Shown in pieces: positions 7,690 through 15,936 of a DNA stretch of 64,000 bases. The notes beneath the pieces were generated by a model. It did no database searches and was not told the DNA's origin. It saw nothing but the letters and a program-made list of their open reading frames with translations. How positions within the stretch are numbered: the stretch's first letter is position 1; each line of letters starts with the position of its first letter. The position numbers and the translations under genes were made by a program. The DNA comes from Tunturiibacter empetritectus (GTDB lineage Bacteria > Acidobacteriota > Terriglobia > Terriglobales > Acidobacteriaceae), in contig NZ_JACCCU010000002.1 in NCBI RefSeq assembly GCF_013410875.1, forward strand, positions 186,001-250,000, given 5' to 3'.

Positions 7690-9741
7690 ATGCAGCGCGA
7701 CCGGCTCCCCTACCTCCTGATCCCACTAGCCGCCTGCATCGCCATCCTCCCTCTTCTCCTCAATGGCTGCTCCTGCGGCCACGACTTCGACTTCCATCTC
7801 CTCAACTGGATGGAAGCCGCCCGCCAGTTCACCCACGGCAACCTCCACCCTCACTGGGCCTACACTGCGGCTTATAACGCCGGCGAACCCCGCTTCGTCT
7901 TCTACCCGCCTCTCTCCTGGACCCTCGGCGCAATCCTCACCCTCCTCTTCCCCATCACTGCAACGCCAATCCTCTACACCTGGCTAGCCCTCACCCTTAG
8001 CGGCCTCGCCCTCCACCGTCTAGCGCGCGAATTCACCTCACCCACCGCCGCACTCGTCGCAGCAGTCCTCTACACGGTGAACCCCTACATGCTCTTCACC
8101 GCCTACGAGCGCACCGCCTACGCCGAACTTCTCGCCACCGCCTTCATCCCACTCCTCCTCCACGCCATCCTGCGTCAGCGAGTCACCATCCCTCGAATCG
8201 CCATCCCCATAACGCTCCTCTGGCTCACCAACGCCCCCGCCGCCGTCATGAGCTGCTACACCCTAGCCCTCCTCACCCTAGTCCGAGTAGCCACAGATCT
8301 GGGTACAGATCCGGATACAGGTCCGGGTCCAGATGCGGATACAGATCCGGGTGCCCCATCCTATGCAGTCTCATCGCATAGGATGGGGTATTCGCGCCAC
8401 GCGCGAACCGCAGTCACAGAAACATCCGGCAGCATCCACAAACCGGGTGCCCCATATCTCGACTCTGAGATGTGGGCATCGCGCGCAAGCGCGATCGCTC
8501 TCGCCACCACCAGTAACGCCCGATCTCAAACACCGCTCAGCCTAACCCTCAACACCATCGCCGGCACCGCCCTCGGCCTCGCCCTCGCCGCCTTCTATCT
8601 CCTCCCCGCCGCTTACGAACGCCGCTACGTCCAAATCGCGATGGCCATCATCCCCAACATGCGCATCCAGGACAACTTCCTCTTCCACCACACCGGCGAC
8701 ACCCTCCACGATCAAGTCCTCCACACCGCATCTCTCCTGGCCCTCATCCTGCTTGCCACAACCCTCACAGCCCTCATCATCTCCATCACCAAACTTCGTT
8801 CACCCAGCAAACCACAATCCCAGACACCCAATCCAGCACCGCAGAAACCATCCAACCCGGAACGACAAATACCTGCCGGCACAAACCACCAGCCGTCATC
8901 TCTACCAAAGCACGATATCGTCATCTCGACCGAAGCGACGGACAGCATCATCGTCCGTCGCGAAGTGGAGAGCCCCCCGCATCTCGTCCACATCGGCAAC
9001 GCACTCCTCGCATCCCTAGCCATCCTCACCATAACCATCGCCCTCCTTCTCACCCCACTCACCTCCATCCTCTGGAACCACACCCCCGAACTAGCCTTCC
9101 TCCAATTCCCCTGGCGTCTCCTCGCGATCCTCGCCGCCATCATGAGCCTCGCCGTCGCCCTCGCCATCCGTCGCACAAACCTCAACCCCACAATCAGCAC
9201 AGCAATCACCATCGCCCTCGCCGCAGCTCTCACCTCCCCGGCCTACGCCCTCTTCCACCAATCCTGCGACGAAGAGGACACCCCCACCGCCCGCGAAGCT
9301 CTCTTCCACTCCAACCGCGGCACCGACCCCACCGACGAGTACACCCCCACCACCGCCGACAACGACTCCCTCGCCCAAACCGACCCACCCTATTGGCTCT
9401 CGGAAGACCCCAACGCCAAAGCCCCCACCGAAACCCAACCCGCCCCTGCACCCACGCACCTTACCCTCAACCCGCCAACCCCCGAAGACCTCATCCTCAA
9501 CCTTCGCGACTACCCCGCCTGGCACATCACCGACAACGGGTCTCTCCTCGCCACGCGCGACCAGCGCGACGACGGCCTCATCGCCATCCACCTCCCCGCA
9601 GGCCCAGCCCGCATCGCAATCACCTACGCCCGCACCCCAGACCAAACCCTCGGCGACGCCATCTCCCTCGTCTCCCTCGCCGTTCTTCTCTTCATCCTCC
9701 GTCGAAATCCCTCACCATCAAGCCCACATCCTTCAAGCTGA
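7690..9741 (+). CDS. Large polytopic membrane protein (PTPS-related / GT-C-like)
   Basis: 683 residues from ATG at 7690; an upstream TTG (7651) lies at the edge of a repeat and is less likely. About ten or more hydrophobic segments, with an early periplasmic acidic motif GHDFDFHLLNW and the stretch PRFVFYPPLSW. These resemble the membrane proteins of Pfam PF10131 and other YfhO-like GT-C glycosyltransferases, which use polyprenyl-linked sugars. The C-terminal 100 residues are a soluble beta-rich domain followed by a last membrane segment. Residues about 202-270 and 410-428 are encoded by tandem or palindromic repeats inserted in frame and are low-complexity. Exact function unknown. Confidence 0.78.
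   Translation: MQRDRLPYLLIPLAACIAILPLLLNGCSCGHDFDFHLLNWMEAARQFTHGNLHPHWAYTAAYNAGEPRFVFYPPLSWTLGAILTLLFPITATPILYTWLALTLSGLALHRLAREFTSPTAALVAAVLYTVNPYMLFTAYERTAYAELLATAFIPLLLHAILRQRVTIPRIAIPITLLWLTNAPAAVMSCYTLALLTLVRVATDLGTDPDTGPGPDADTDPGAPSYAVSSHRMGYSRHARTAVTETSGSIHKPGAPYLDSEMWASRASAIALATTSNARSQTPLSLTLNTIAGTALGLALAAFYLLPAAYERRYVQIAMAIIPNMRIQDNFLFHHTGDTLHDQVLHTASLLALILLATTLTALIISITKLRSPSKPQSQTPNPAPQKPSNPERQIPAGTNHQPSSLPKHDIVISTEATDSIIVRREVESPPHLVHIGNALLASLAILTITIALLLTPLTSILWNHTPELAFLQFPWRLLAILAAIMSLAVALAIRRTNLNPTISTAITIALAAALTSPAYALFHQSCDEEDTPTAREALFHSNRGTDPTDEYTPTTADNDSLAQTDPPYWLSEDPNAKAPTETQPAPAPTHLTLNPPTPEDLILNLRDYPAWHITDNGSLLATRDQRDDGLIAIHLPAGPARIAITYARTPDQTLGDAISLVSLAVLLFILRRNPSPSSPHPSS
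8293..8352 (+). repeat. Five 12-bp tandem repeats inside a CDS
   Basis: Units such as ACAGATCCGGAT and ACAGATCCGGGT, five in a row, encode a four-residue repeat (TDLG TDPD TGPG PDAD TDPG) in a loop of the membrane protein. Confidence 0.85.
8347..8407 (+). repeat. Palindromic element R4, copy 1, in frame in a CDS
   Basis: GGGTG lead, then a perfect 13-bp stem (CCCCATCCTATGC at 8354-8366 with GCATAGGATGGGG at 8376-8388), then a second hairpin TTCGCG-ccac-(G)CGCGAA. It looks like an intergenic element but lies in an open frame. Confidence 0.8.
8443..8495 (+). repeat. Palindromic element R4, copy 2, in frame in a CDS
   Basis: Same architecture as copy 1: CCGGGTG lead, stem CCCATATCTC (8451-8460) with GAGATGTGGG (8467-8476), then ATCGCGC-gcaa-GCGCGAT. 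The stem sequences differ from copy 1 but compensate, so the fold is kept. Confidence 0.8.
8920..8972 (+). repeat. Dispersed element R3, copy 1, in frame in a CDS
   Basis: TCGACCGAAGCGACGGACAG...GTCCGTCGCGAAGTGGAGA: an imperfect palindrome (GCGACGGAC / GTCCGTCGC). A related copy is intergenic at 37324-37376. Confidence 0.75.
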
Positions 9742-9757
9742 TTTATCATCGAACCCG

Positions 9758-10771
9758 ATGCAACCCACAGTAAAAGACCTGCTTCTCTCCGGCGCCCAGC
9801 TCACTGATGCCGCCCTCGAACGCCTCCTGCCCGCAACCGACACCCTCCCGCACTCCATCCACCGGGCCATGCGGCACAGCACCTTCGCCGGCGGCAAGCG
9901 TCTCCGTCCCATCCTCTGTATGGAAGCAGCCCGCCTCGCCGCCTGCACTGATGCCTATCCCGAGGGAATCGCCGACCTCGGCGCCGCATTGGAGATGATC
10001 CACACCTACTCCCTCATCCACGACGACCTTCCCGCCCTCGACAACGACGACCTCCGCCGCGGCCAGCCCACTTGTCACGTCGTCTTCGGCGAAGCCACCG
10101 CCATCCTCGCCGGCGACGCCCTTCAGACCCTCGCCTTCCAAACCATCGCTGCCCTTCCCATCCCATCCCCGGCCACAATCGCCATCCTTCGCGAGATCAC
10201 CCTCGCCATCGGCACCGGCGTTGGCCGCGTTGGCGACCTCGATACCAAGCTCCCTCCCGGCATGATCGGCGGTCAAGTCATGGACATCGAAGCCGAAGGC
10301 ACCCAACCCACAGCCGCCCTCGTTGAAGCGATCCACCGCTCCAAGACTGGCGCCCTCATCACCACCAGCATTGTTGCCGGCGGTCTCTATGGCCTCAGCC
10401 TGCGTCATCGCTCCACCAGCAGCTACCCCCGTGACGAACACTTCATCGGACCCAGGCCAGGCCGCGTAGCCTACGCTCCCTATGCCGACACCACCGCCCG
10501 CCTCCGCACCTTCGGCGAAAAGGCAGGCCTCGCCTTCCAAATCGTCGACGATGTCCTCGACATGACCCAAAGCTCGGAGGAGCTCGGCAAGACCGCAGGC
10601 AAAGACACCGCCAGCACCAAAGCCACCTGGCCCGCCGTCTTCGGCATCGATCAATCCCTCCACGACGCGAAAGAACTCATCGCCGACGCCTTCACCGCGT
10701 TAGCCCCCTTCGGCTCCGCCGCCGACCCACTCAAATCCCTAGCCCAATATCTAGTCGAGCGAAAAAACTAG
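9758..10771 (+). CDS. ispA: Polyprenyl (farnesyl/geranylgeranyl) diphosphate synthase
   Basis: Soluble trans-prenyltransferase that condenses IPP with allylic diphosphates. 337 residues. Substrate motifs are visible: GGKRLRPILC, first Asp-rich motif DDLPALDNDDLRRGQPT (DDxxxxD form), the GQxxD motif of helix F (GGQVMDIEAE), and second Asp-rich motif FQIVDDVLD. It is about 35-40 residues longer than typical IspA. The excess sits between GGLYGLS and GEKAGLAFQ (about residues 210-245, Arg/Tyr/Pro-rich) and interrupts the helix pair before the second Asp motif. The product chain length cannot be fixed from sequence. The dxs gene is 43 kb away rather than adjacent as in many bacteria. Confidence 0.92.
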   Translation: MQPTVKDLLLSGAQLTDAALERLLPATDTLPHSIHRAMRHSTFAGGKRLRPILCMEAARLAACTDAYPEGIADLGAALEMIHTYSLIHDDLPALDNDDLRRGQPTCHVVFGEATAILAGDALQTLAFQTIAALPIPSPATIAILREITLAIGTGVGRVGDLDTKLPPGMIGGQVMDIEAEGTQPTAALVEAIHRSKTGALITTSIVAGGLYGLSLRHRSTSSYPRDEHFIGPRPGRVAYAPYADTTARLRTFGEKAGLAFQIVDDVLDMTQSSEELGKTAGKDTASTKATWPAVFGIDQSLHDAKELIADAFTALAPFGSAADPLKSLAQYLVERKN

Positions 10772-10787
10772 AGAACCAGCTTTGTTA

Positions 10788-10850
10788 AGGGCACGGCTTC
10801 AGCCGTGCCGTAAATAGAGAGGAATGCACGCGGCTTTAGCCGCTGAGGTA
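10788..10850 (+). repeat. Palindromic repeat pair R5
   Basis: Two successive small palindromes, GGCACGGCTtcAGCCGTGCC and GCGGCTttAGCCGC, separated by 20 nt. Their shape is that of the common intergenic 'cacggcttcagccgtg' elements of Acidobacteria. The rest of the 10772-10962 spacer shows nothing else. Confidence 0.7.
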
Positions 10851-10962
10851 CGTTTCTTTCAAGCGCCAACATCTCCTAAGAAACCCTCAGCATCATCCTT
10901 CTAAACGTACATAACACCGTTCAAACCCACCAGCCGCACCCATTCCACTTGCGCAGCACCCA

Positions 10963-11367
10963 TCACCCCGCCGCACCATACTCCTCATCCGTCACCTTCG
11001 CCCCCCACGCCACCGTACTCCCCGAATCATCCGCCTGCTGCATCGCCAGGTGCACCATCGTCCGCCCAGCCTGCGCCCCATGCCAATGATTCTCCCCCGC
11101 CCCGATCACCACCACATCGCCCGGATGAATCGCCTGCGCCGCCTGCCCCTCCAACTGCACCCAACCCAATCCGGAGATCACCTCCAGCACCTGCACCACC
11201 GGATGCCTATGCCACGCCGTCCGCGCCCCCGGAGAGAACGTCACCCGAGCCGCCTGCAACCGCGAAGGCGCAGCCGCCTCCACGATCCCATCGATCCAAA
11301 CATCGCCGGTAAACCAATCCCCCGGCCCCTTCCTGCAACCTCTGTCACCACTCTTCACAATCTTCAT
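10963..11367 (-). CDS. Cupin-domain protein
   Basis: 134-residue single-domain cupin, likely cytoplasmic, probably binding a divalent metal. Motif 1 reads TAWHRHPVVQVLEVISG (two His, Gln and Glu as ligands) and motif 2 HPGDVVVIGAGENHWHGA. The family resembles small cupins fused to or paired with carboxymuconolactone decarboxylase-like proteins, which act as isomerases or dioxygenases on small organic substrates. It stands alone between two plus-strand genes, so the context gives no hint about substrate. Confidence 0.88.
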   Translation of the reverse strand: MKIVKSGDRGCRKGPGDWFTGDVWIDGIVEAAAPSRLQAARVTFSPGARTAWHRHPVVQVLEVISGLGWVQLEGQAAQAIHPGDVVVIGAGENHWHGAQAGRTMVHLAMQQADDSGSTVAWGAKVTDEEYGAAG

Positions 11368-11418
11368 CCCGCCACTCTAGCACTTCGCCACTCCGCAGGA
11401 ACGCTATCATCGAAGCTG

Positions 11419-11814
11419 ATGCTCACCCAGTCCGACATCCTCCAAGCCCTTCGCGACTGCTACGACCCCGTCCTTCCCTGCAACATCGTCGACCTCGGTC
11501 TCATCCACTCCATCACCATCACACCCGACACCGAAGCCCCCGGAGTAAACATCCCAGGCGTCCCACAAAAGCACATCATAGAAATCTCCGTCACTCCCAC
11601 CCAAACCGAAGAAGCCGCCAACGCCCAACTCAGCGCACAGATCTCAAACCGCCTCGCTGGCCTCGAAGCCGTCAGCCGCACCACCATCACCCTCCTCGAC
11701 ACGCCCATCTGGTCCCCCCTCAACATCACACCCGCCGGCCGCAAGACCCTCGGCCTCGACGGCAACCCGCACCTGGTCCAGATCCGCCAGAGCAAATCTC
11801 CTGAAGGTGTATAG
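11419..11814 (+). CDS. DUF59 / MIP18 family protein (SufT-like)
   Basis: 131 residues from ATG at 11419. The DUF59 pattern is clear: CYDPVLPCNIVDLGLIHSI at the N-terminus and DTPIWSPLNITPAGRKTLGL at the end. Family members (SufT, PaaD, eukaryotic CIA2) help Fe-S cluster assembly on target proteins. The usual central block T-x3-CP is replaced by SVTPTQTEEA, so the family Cys is missing there; a Cys instead sits in the LPCNIVDLG segment. No suf or isc genes are near. Function as an Fe-S assembly factor is therefore uncertain. Confidence 0.85.
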   Translation: MLTQSDILQALRDCYDPVLPCNIVDLGLIHSITITPDTEAPGVNIPGVPQKHIIEISVTPTQTEEAANAQLSAQISNRLAGLEAVSRTTITLLDTPIWSPLNITPAGRKTLGLDGNPHLVQIRQSKSPEGV

Positions 11815-11832
11815 GGAGTCTCGACCGTCATG

Positions 11833-11857
11833 GCCGTTTTTTCTCAAGAAAAACGGC
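11833..11857. terminator. Perfect hairpin after the DUF59 gene
   Basis: GCCGTTTTT paired with AAAAACGGC, loop of about 7 nt, 18 nt past the stop codon. The poly-T is in the stem, so it is an atypical terminator. Its position argues that the next CDS begins at 11905 rather than at 11830. Confidence 0.5.
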
Positions 11858-11904
11858 GCTTCTCGGAATTATCCGCTCCACAGATCAGGAGATTTGCTCT
11901 AACC

Positions 11905-12681
11905 ATGCCGCCACGCAAATCAAAGTCCCCGCTGGTCATGCCCACGCCTCCGCCGCCGCAACATCCCTTCGACCAGATCCACGGCGTCGAAACCAGCGGC
12001 CTCATCGCAGCCGGCAACCTCACCACCGGCCACCCCAATGACGCCCACGTCACCGCCTACTACGGCGTCGCTCCCAGCATCCTCCGCACCCTCGTCCAAC
12101 TCTGGCGCGACACCAATCCTCCCCACCCCACCCACCACTACACCTTCGTCGACATCGGTGCCGGCAAAGGCCGCGCCATGCTCGTCGCCAGCGAACTCCC
12201 CTTCCACCAGGTCATCGGCATCGAACTCAATCCCACCCTGGCCGACACCGCACAAACAAACGTAGATCACTGGCGCACCTCCCACTCCGCCGACTCCACA
12301 GCTTCCCCGCTCGCCCCCATCCGCCTCCTCGAGCAAGACGCCCTCACCTTCGACTTCCCCAGAACCCCAACCCTCGCCTTCCTCTTCCATCCCTTCGAAG
12401 CCCCCGTCCTCAAACTTCTCCTCCGCCGCATCGAAGCTCAATTCACCCCGCACCGAGGCACTCCCGCCCCAGCGTTCGACCTCCTCTACGTCAACTCCGA
12501 GTGCCGCGCCGTCCTCGATCGCCACCCCGCCTTCACCCGCCTCTTCCTCGGCCCCGTAGTCATGTCCCCCGAAGACCACGCCGCCGACCTCGCCGCCATC
12601 GCCCAGCAAAAAGAGTATGGCTCCACCGGTGACGAAGAATGCGCCATCTACCGCCTCACGGGCCGCTCCACCAAACTTTAG
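11905..12681 (+). CDS. Class I SAM-dependent methyltransferase
   Basis: 258 residues from ATG at 11905; the frame is open back to 11830 but that part contains a hairpin and looks non-coding. The Rossmann motif I is VDIGAGKGRAMLVASEL, followed by the acidic loop IGIELNP and LLEQDALTFDFP (motif II region). The N-terminal segment HPFDQIHGVETSG and TAYYGVAPSILRTL is typical of an uncharacterised group of bacterial methyltransferases. Substrate unknown. Pro-rich start (PTPPPPQHP). Confidence 0.85.
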   Translation: MPPRKSKSPLVMPTPPPPQHPFDQIHGVETSGLIAAGNLTTGHPNDAHVTAYYGVAPSILRTLVQLWRDTNPPHPTHHYTFVDIGAGKGRAMLVASELPFHQVIGIELNPTLADTAQTNVDHWRTSHSADSTASPLAPIRLLEQDALTFDFPRTPTLAFLFHPFEAPVLKLLLRRIEAQFTPHRGTPAPAFDLLYVNSECRAVLDRHPAFTRLFLGPVVMSPEDHAADLAAIAQQKEYGSTGDEECAIYRLTGRSTKL

Positions 12682-12714
12682 AGCAACGATACAAATGGTG
12701 TAGAGCCTTTCGTT

Positions 12715-12790
12715 GTCATTCCCGAAGGGAATCTGCGTTTGCAGTTGCTGTTCTGATTTGTCATTCCCGAAGGGAATCTGCGTTTGCAGT
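12715..12790 (+). repeat. Two exact 31-bp direct repeats R6
   Basis: A 31-bp unit starting GTCATTCCCGAAGGGAATC and ending TTTGCAGT occurs at 12715-12745 and 12760-12790, 45 bp apart. Each has the small palindrome TTCCCGAAGGGAA. Apart from these, the 12682-12966 spacer contains only a purine-rich ribosome site for the next gene. Confidence 0.9.
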
Positions 12791-12966
12791 CCCCCACATC
12801 ATCAGGCATTTGCCATAAATCCCCAAGCCCACGCCGCAAGTGGTACGCTGTTCGTGCCTATGATTGCCTGAATCATCCAGCGAGCTGCCAGCGACGCCTC
12901 GGCCACAACCGGGCATCGCCATCCCATGCCATCCAGCCCCGCAAGATCCTTCAGGAGAAACGCAAA

Positions 12967-13506
12967 ATGCCATCCTCAGGCAAAGCCACACCCAATATCG
13001 CAACGCCCCGTCTCCAACTAGTCGCCATCACCCCCGAGTCCCTAACCTCCGAGCAGAACTCCGACGGCAAACTAGGCGACATCCTCCACTGCCGCGTCAC
13101 CCCCGAGTGGCCCCACGCCGACTGGGAGCCCCACGTCCTCCAACTCCTTCAGCAGCGCTTCGCCGAAGACCCCACTGACATCGGCTGGCACCGCTACGTC
13201 ATCCTCCGCCCAATCGACAATCAACCCGCCACCCTTATAGGCTCCGTCGGTGGCTTCCGCTGGCCCGATGACCATAAAGCCGCCGAGATCGGCTACGCCA
13301 TCCTCCCCGAGTTCCGCCTCCGCGGCTACGCCCTCGAAGCCACCAAAGCCATGATCCACTGGATCGAAGCCACCGGCTTAGCGAAGCGAATCTTCGCCCA
13401 CACCTTCCCCCACCTCACCGGCTCCATTCGCATCCTCGAGCACTGCGGCTTCACCCTTGAAGGCCCAGGCAAAGAAGAGAACACTATTCGCTATCGCAGA
13501 AACTAA
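12967..13506 (+). CDS. GNAT N-acetyltransferase (RimJ/RimL-like)
   Basis: 179 residues from ATG at 12967, with AGGAGAA upstream; the frame continues upstream but only through a repeat. The GNAT fold is shown by LIGSVGGFRWPDDHKAAEIGYAI, LRGYALEATKAMIHWI (acetyl-CoA loop, here RLRGYA in place of R/QxxGxG/A) and ILEHCGFTLEG. The N-terminal TPRLQLVAITPESL resembles the RimJ/RimL/Acetyltransf_3 group that modifies protein N-termini or antibiotics. Cytoplasmic. Substrate not predictable. Confidence 0.87.
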   Translation: MPSSGKATPNIATPRLQLVAITPESLTSEQNSDGKLGDILHCRVTPEWPHADWEPHVLQLLQQRFAEDPTDIGWHRYVILRPIDNQPATLIGSVGGFRWPDDHKAAEIGYAILPEFRLRGYALEATKAMIHWIEATGLAKRIFAHTFPHLTGSIRILEHCGFTLEGPGKEENTIRYRRN

Positions 13507-13519
13507 ACACCCGAAGAAG

Positions 13520-13555
13520 TAAAAAATAGGGCGCGACCACTAGGTCGCACCCTAT
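13520..13555 (-). terminator. Terminator of the ferritin-like gene
   Basis: Stem ATAGGGcGCGACC / GGTCGCaCCCTAT with loop ACTA and six T following on the minus strand. It lies 12 nt past the minus-strand gene's stop and 13 nt past the convergent GNAT gene, so it may serve both. Confidence 0.8.
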
Positions 13556-13567
13556 CTCTGCATCAAC

Positions 13568-14491
13568 TTACCAGCCTCTATCATGATCCTTCGGATAGAC
13601 CGGAGGTGCTGGAGGTGCACCCGTAGCAGCCAGCGACACCGTACCCGCCTTGCTCAACGCAAGCTGCAGCGAGTAAGCCGTCAACCCAGGCCCGGGAGCA
13701 AGAAACGGAGTCAACGCAACCACCGCACTCTTCTTCCCGTTATAGACCGACGTCAATCCATCCGTCTGTTCGTAGTTCAGGTTGTTCGCAGGATTCGTAT
13801 TCGAAACCACTCGTCCCAGCACGCGATGCTCCGCCTCAACCCCCATGATCGACGCGGCCACCTGGGCAAAGTACTCCAACTCCCGGCTCGTATAAGGTTT
13901 ACCGCTCGCATCCCTCTGACGACCCTCATACCCCCTCGTGTCCACCGCCATCTGTGCAAACTCGATCGTCGCATTCAAATACGCCCCGATGAACGCATTC
14001 TCCAGCGCATCCAGAACACCCGTAAACGCCGCCAGCGTATCGAAGGTTCCCGTCGGCAGATAAAATGTCTGCACTGGATCCGTCGTCGAAGACGTCTTCC
14101 CAATCAACGAGCGCAGCAGGTTCGCATGAGCAATCTCTTCGCTCAAAGCCGCCTGAAAGTACTGCACATTTCCCGCATTGCCCGCAGACGTTACATCGTT
14201 CGCAGAGCCACCCGGTCCTGCAAGATTCGGATCCATAATCACTGGCCCGACCAGACCGTTGTAGTAGAACGTTGACGCAAGATCCTCCGCAATCAGAGCT
14301 GCGGTAAAGATCTCCTGCGCCGTATCACCGCTCAGATTGTCGCGATCGTCACGATCGAACTCAGCACGAACCGGAGTTCCCGGAAGAAACGCCGCCGCTG
14401 CCGCAGACAATCCGAAGAGTCCAGCGCGTGTGACAAAGGAACGACGTGGCAGCTGACCCGCTGCCGATTTAGCAACATTGACTTCATTCAT
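13568..14491 (-). CDS. Ferritin-like domain protein with Tat-type signal
   Basis: 307 residues. The N-terminus has LPRRSFVTRAGLFGLSAAAAAFLPG, a twin-arginine-like signal with a hydrophobic core, so export across the inner membrane is expected. The mature part matches the PF13668 ferritin-like domain: IFTAALIAEDLASTFYYN, ALSEEIAHANLLRSL and a later AEHRVLGRV supply the Glu/His residues of a possible di-iron four-helix bundle. GGGAGGG precedes the ATG. Role unknown; relatives in Acidobacteria and Deinococcus are linked to stress and desiccation, but nothing here proves it. It has its own terminator. Confidence 0.87.
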   Translation of the reverse strand: MNEVNVAKSAAGQLPRRSFVTRAGLFGLSAAAAAFLPGTPVRAEFDRDDRDNLSGDTAQEIFTAALIAEDLASTFYYNGLVGPVIMDPNLAGPGGSANDVTSAGNAGNVQYFQAALSEEIAHANLLRSLIGKTSSTTDPVQTFYLPTGTFDTLAAFTGVLDALENAFIGAYLNATIEFAQMAVDTRGYEGRQRDASGKPYTSRELEYFAQVAASIMGVEAEHRVLGRVVSNTNPANNLNYEQTDGLTSVYNGKKSAVVALTPFLAPGPGLTAYSLQLALSKAGTVSLAATGAPPAPPVYPKDHDRGW

Positions 14492-14853
14492 AAGCTGGCC
14501 CTCCCCGGGCCATCAAACACACTGCTACCTGCTAGATTTCATTTTTAAATTGAACGTGAATTAAACGAGGCCCGGTCGAACCGGAATCGGGAGGGGTACG
14601 ATGCCTGCGAACAAAAAGGCAAGACAGCAGATCCTTGCGGCTCCGACATCTTCAGAACGCGCCGGACCAGACAGCGGATTGCCCAGGTTTGTGAATTTTC
14701 ATCGGCTCAAACATCCGAGCCTTTTATCGCAGCAAGGACGATCGCAGCAAGGACGATTACGCCCTTACGTCGTAGTCTCACCAGGAAATAACCAAGTACA
14801 GGACGGCCCTGGCACCCTGGAGTTGCGACAGAAGCGGAGTGATAACTGAAAGC
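14492..14853. other. Spacer with a doubtful 82-codon ORF and a 14-bp tandem duplication
   Basis: The spacer holds the promoter region of the ferritin-like gene. A plus-strand ORF (14601-14849, 82 codons) begins after GGGAGGGG but has no recognisable composition or domain; it contains a tandem duplication of GCAGCAAGGACGAT (about 14730-14757). I do not support it as a gene. Confidence 0.35.
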
Positions 14854-15306
14854 CTACTTGATGTAGTACCCCGCCACCCGCCAGATCTTATCTTTCTCGC
14901 GGGTCATGATCATGGTCTCCTGCGCTGTAGGTTTATGCTCAAAGCTCGTCTCATACAGAATCACCACATACTCCCCAGGCGGAACTCCCGGCAGCAACGT
15001 TGTGTACGACGCACTCTGCAGCTTCCTGCTCTCCAGCTTTCCCATCGGCTCACGCACAGTCTTCATCGAAGATTCAAACTTCTCCATCGTGACCGCGTTC
15101 TTCACCACCTCCGAAGCCTCCGTCCAGCACTCCGCATACTTGCCCGCATCCAGCTTCGACATCCACTCTTCTGCCCCACGAGCAGCCAGCTGCACCGCAT
15201 CCTGTTGCGCTTGCGGAGCATGTTCCTGCATCGCAAGACTCACTCTTCCGCGCGTCGCTCCCGCAATCACACACGCCACCAGGACAATCCTTAAAACTCT
15301 ACGCAT
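14854..15306 (-). CDS. Secreted DUF4019 protein
   Basis: 150 residues from ATG with GGGAGG at 6 nt. N-terminal signal peptide (RRVLRIVLVACVIAGATRG). The mature domain fits DUF4019 (PF13211): AARGAEEWMSKLDAGKYAECWTEAS, then a TFEKF-like segment, LPGVPPGEYVVILYETSFEHK and a final WRVAGYYI strand. The fold is NTF2-like; periplasmic; biochemical role unknown. No partner is apparent from the neighbours. Confidence 0.85.
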   Translation of the reverse strand: MRRVLRIVLVACVIAGATRGRVSLAMQEHAPQAQQDAVQLAARGAEEWMSKLDAGKYAECWTEASEVVKNAVTMEKFESSMKTVREPMGKLESRKLQSASYTTLLPGVPPGEYVVILYETSFEHKPTAQETMIMTREKDKIWRVAGYYIK

Positions 15307-15427
15307 TCAGGCCTCCCGTTAGTTACAAATCATCACTAAATCCAAATCCGCAAAACGACTTCAATCAAACCAGTCGCATACGCCTCGTCCAGCCTCCAAT
15401 CCGAAGCTCACACAGTAAACCACATCC

Positions 15428-15904
15428 CTACCCCTTCACCCGAACATAAAACATGCGTTCATCCCCACCCGCATGTTCAATCGCAATCTCCCCATCCGCC
15501 CGCGCCACCACACTCGGAAACTTCTCCCCCCACTCCACCAGCACCAGCGCATCCGGCTCCTCCGCCATCTCCTCCAGCCCCAGCGTCAACAACTCCCGCT
15601 CTGTCTCCAGCCGATAAAGATCCAGATGAAACAGTCGCACCTTCCTCCCCGCATACTCATGCACCAGCGTAAAAGTAGGGCTAGTCACATCCTGCGCCTC
15701 CGCCGCCCCCAGTGCCGCGGCGATCCCCTTCACCAGCGTCGTCTTCCCCGCCCCCAGATCCCCCCGCAGCACAAACATCTTCGGTGCCGGCAGCAACATC
15801 TCCGCCACCCGCTCCCCCATCGCCAGCGTCCCCGCCTCACTCCGCGTCTTGAACCGCTTCTTTTCCCGCAACTCCAGACTCACGCGCTCGCCCTCTTCCA
15901 TCAT
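15428..15904 (-). CDS. tsaE: tRNA threonylcarbamoyladenosine biosynthesis ATPase TsaE
   Basis: Essential P-loop ATPase that works with TsaB and TsaD to make t6A37 on ANN-decoding tRNAs. 158 residues. Walker A is RGDLGAGKTTLVKGIA, then DVTSPTFTLVHEY and LFHLDLYRLE, with EWGEKFP near the C-terminus, all standard for TsaE. The start is one of two adjacent Met codons at 15904/15901. It lies 32 bp behind a minus-strand secreted protein and is probably in the same transcript. tsaB and tsaD are not in the window. Confidence 0.95.
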   Translation of the reverse strand: MMEEGERVSLELREKKRFKTRSEAGTLAMGERVAEMLLPAPKMFVLRGDLGAGKTTLVKGIAAALGAAEAQDVTSPTFTLVHEYAGRKVRLFHLDLYRLETERELLTLGLEEMAEEPDALVLVEWGEKFPSVVARADGEIAIEHAGGDERMFYVRVKG

Positions 15905-15936
15905 CTTCTCACCAGGCGAACCCGCATCAGCCCAGA

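Noticed and set aside
12715..12790. Possible CRISPR
   Set aside because: Only two units with a 14-bp gap and no cas genes; it is a direct repeat.
14601..14849. 82-codon ORF after a good ribosome site
   Set aside because: No recognisable composition or domain and contains a tandem duplication; listed only as a doubtful ORF within the spacer.
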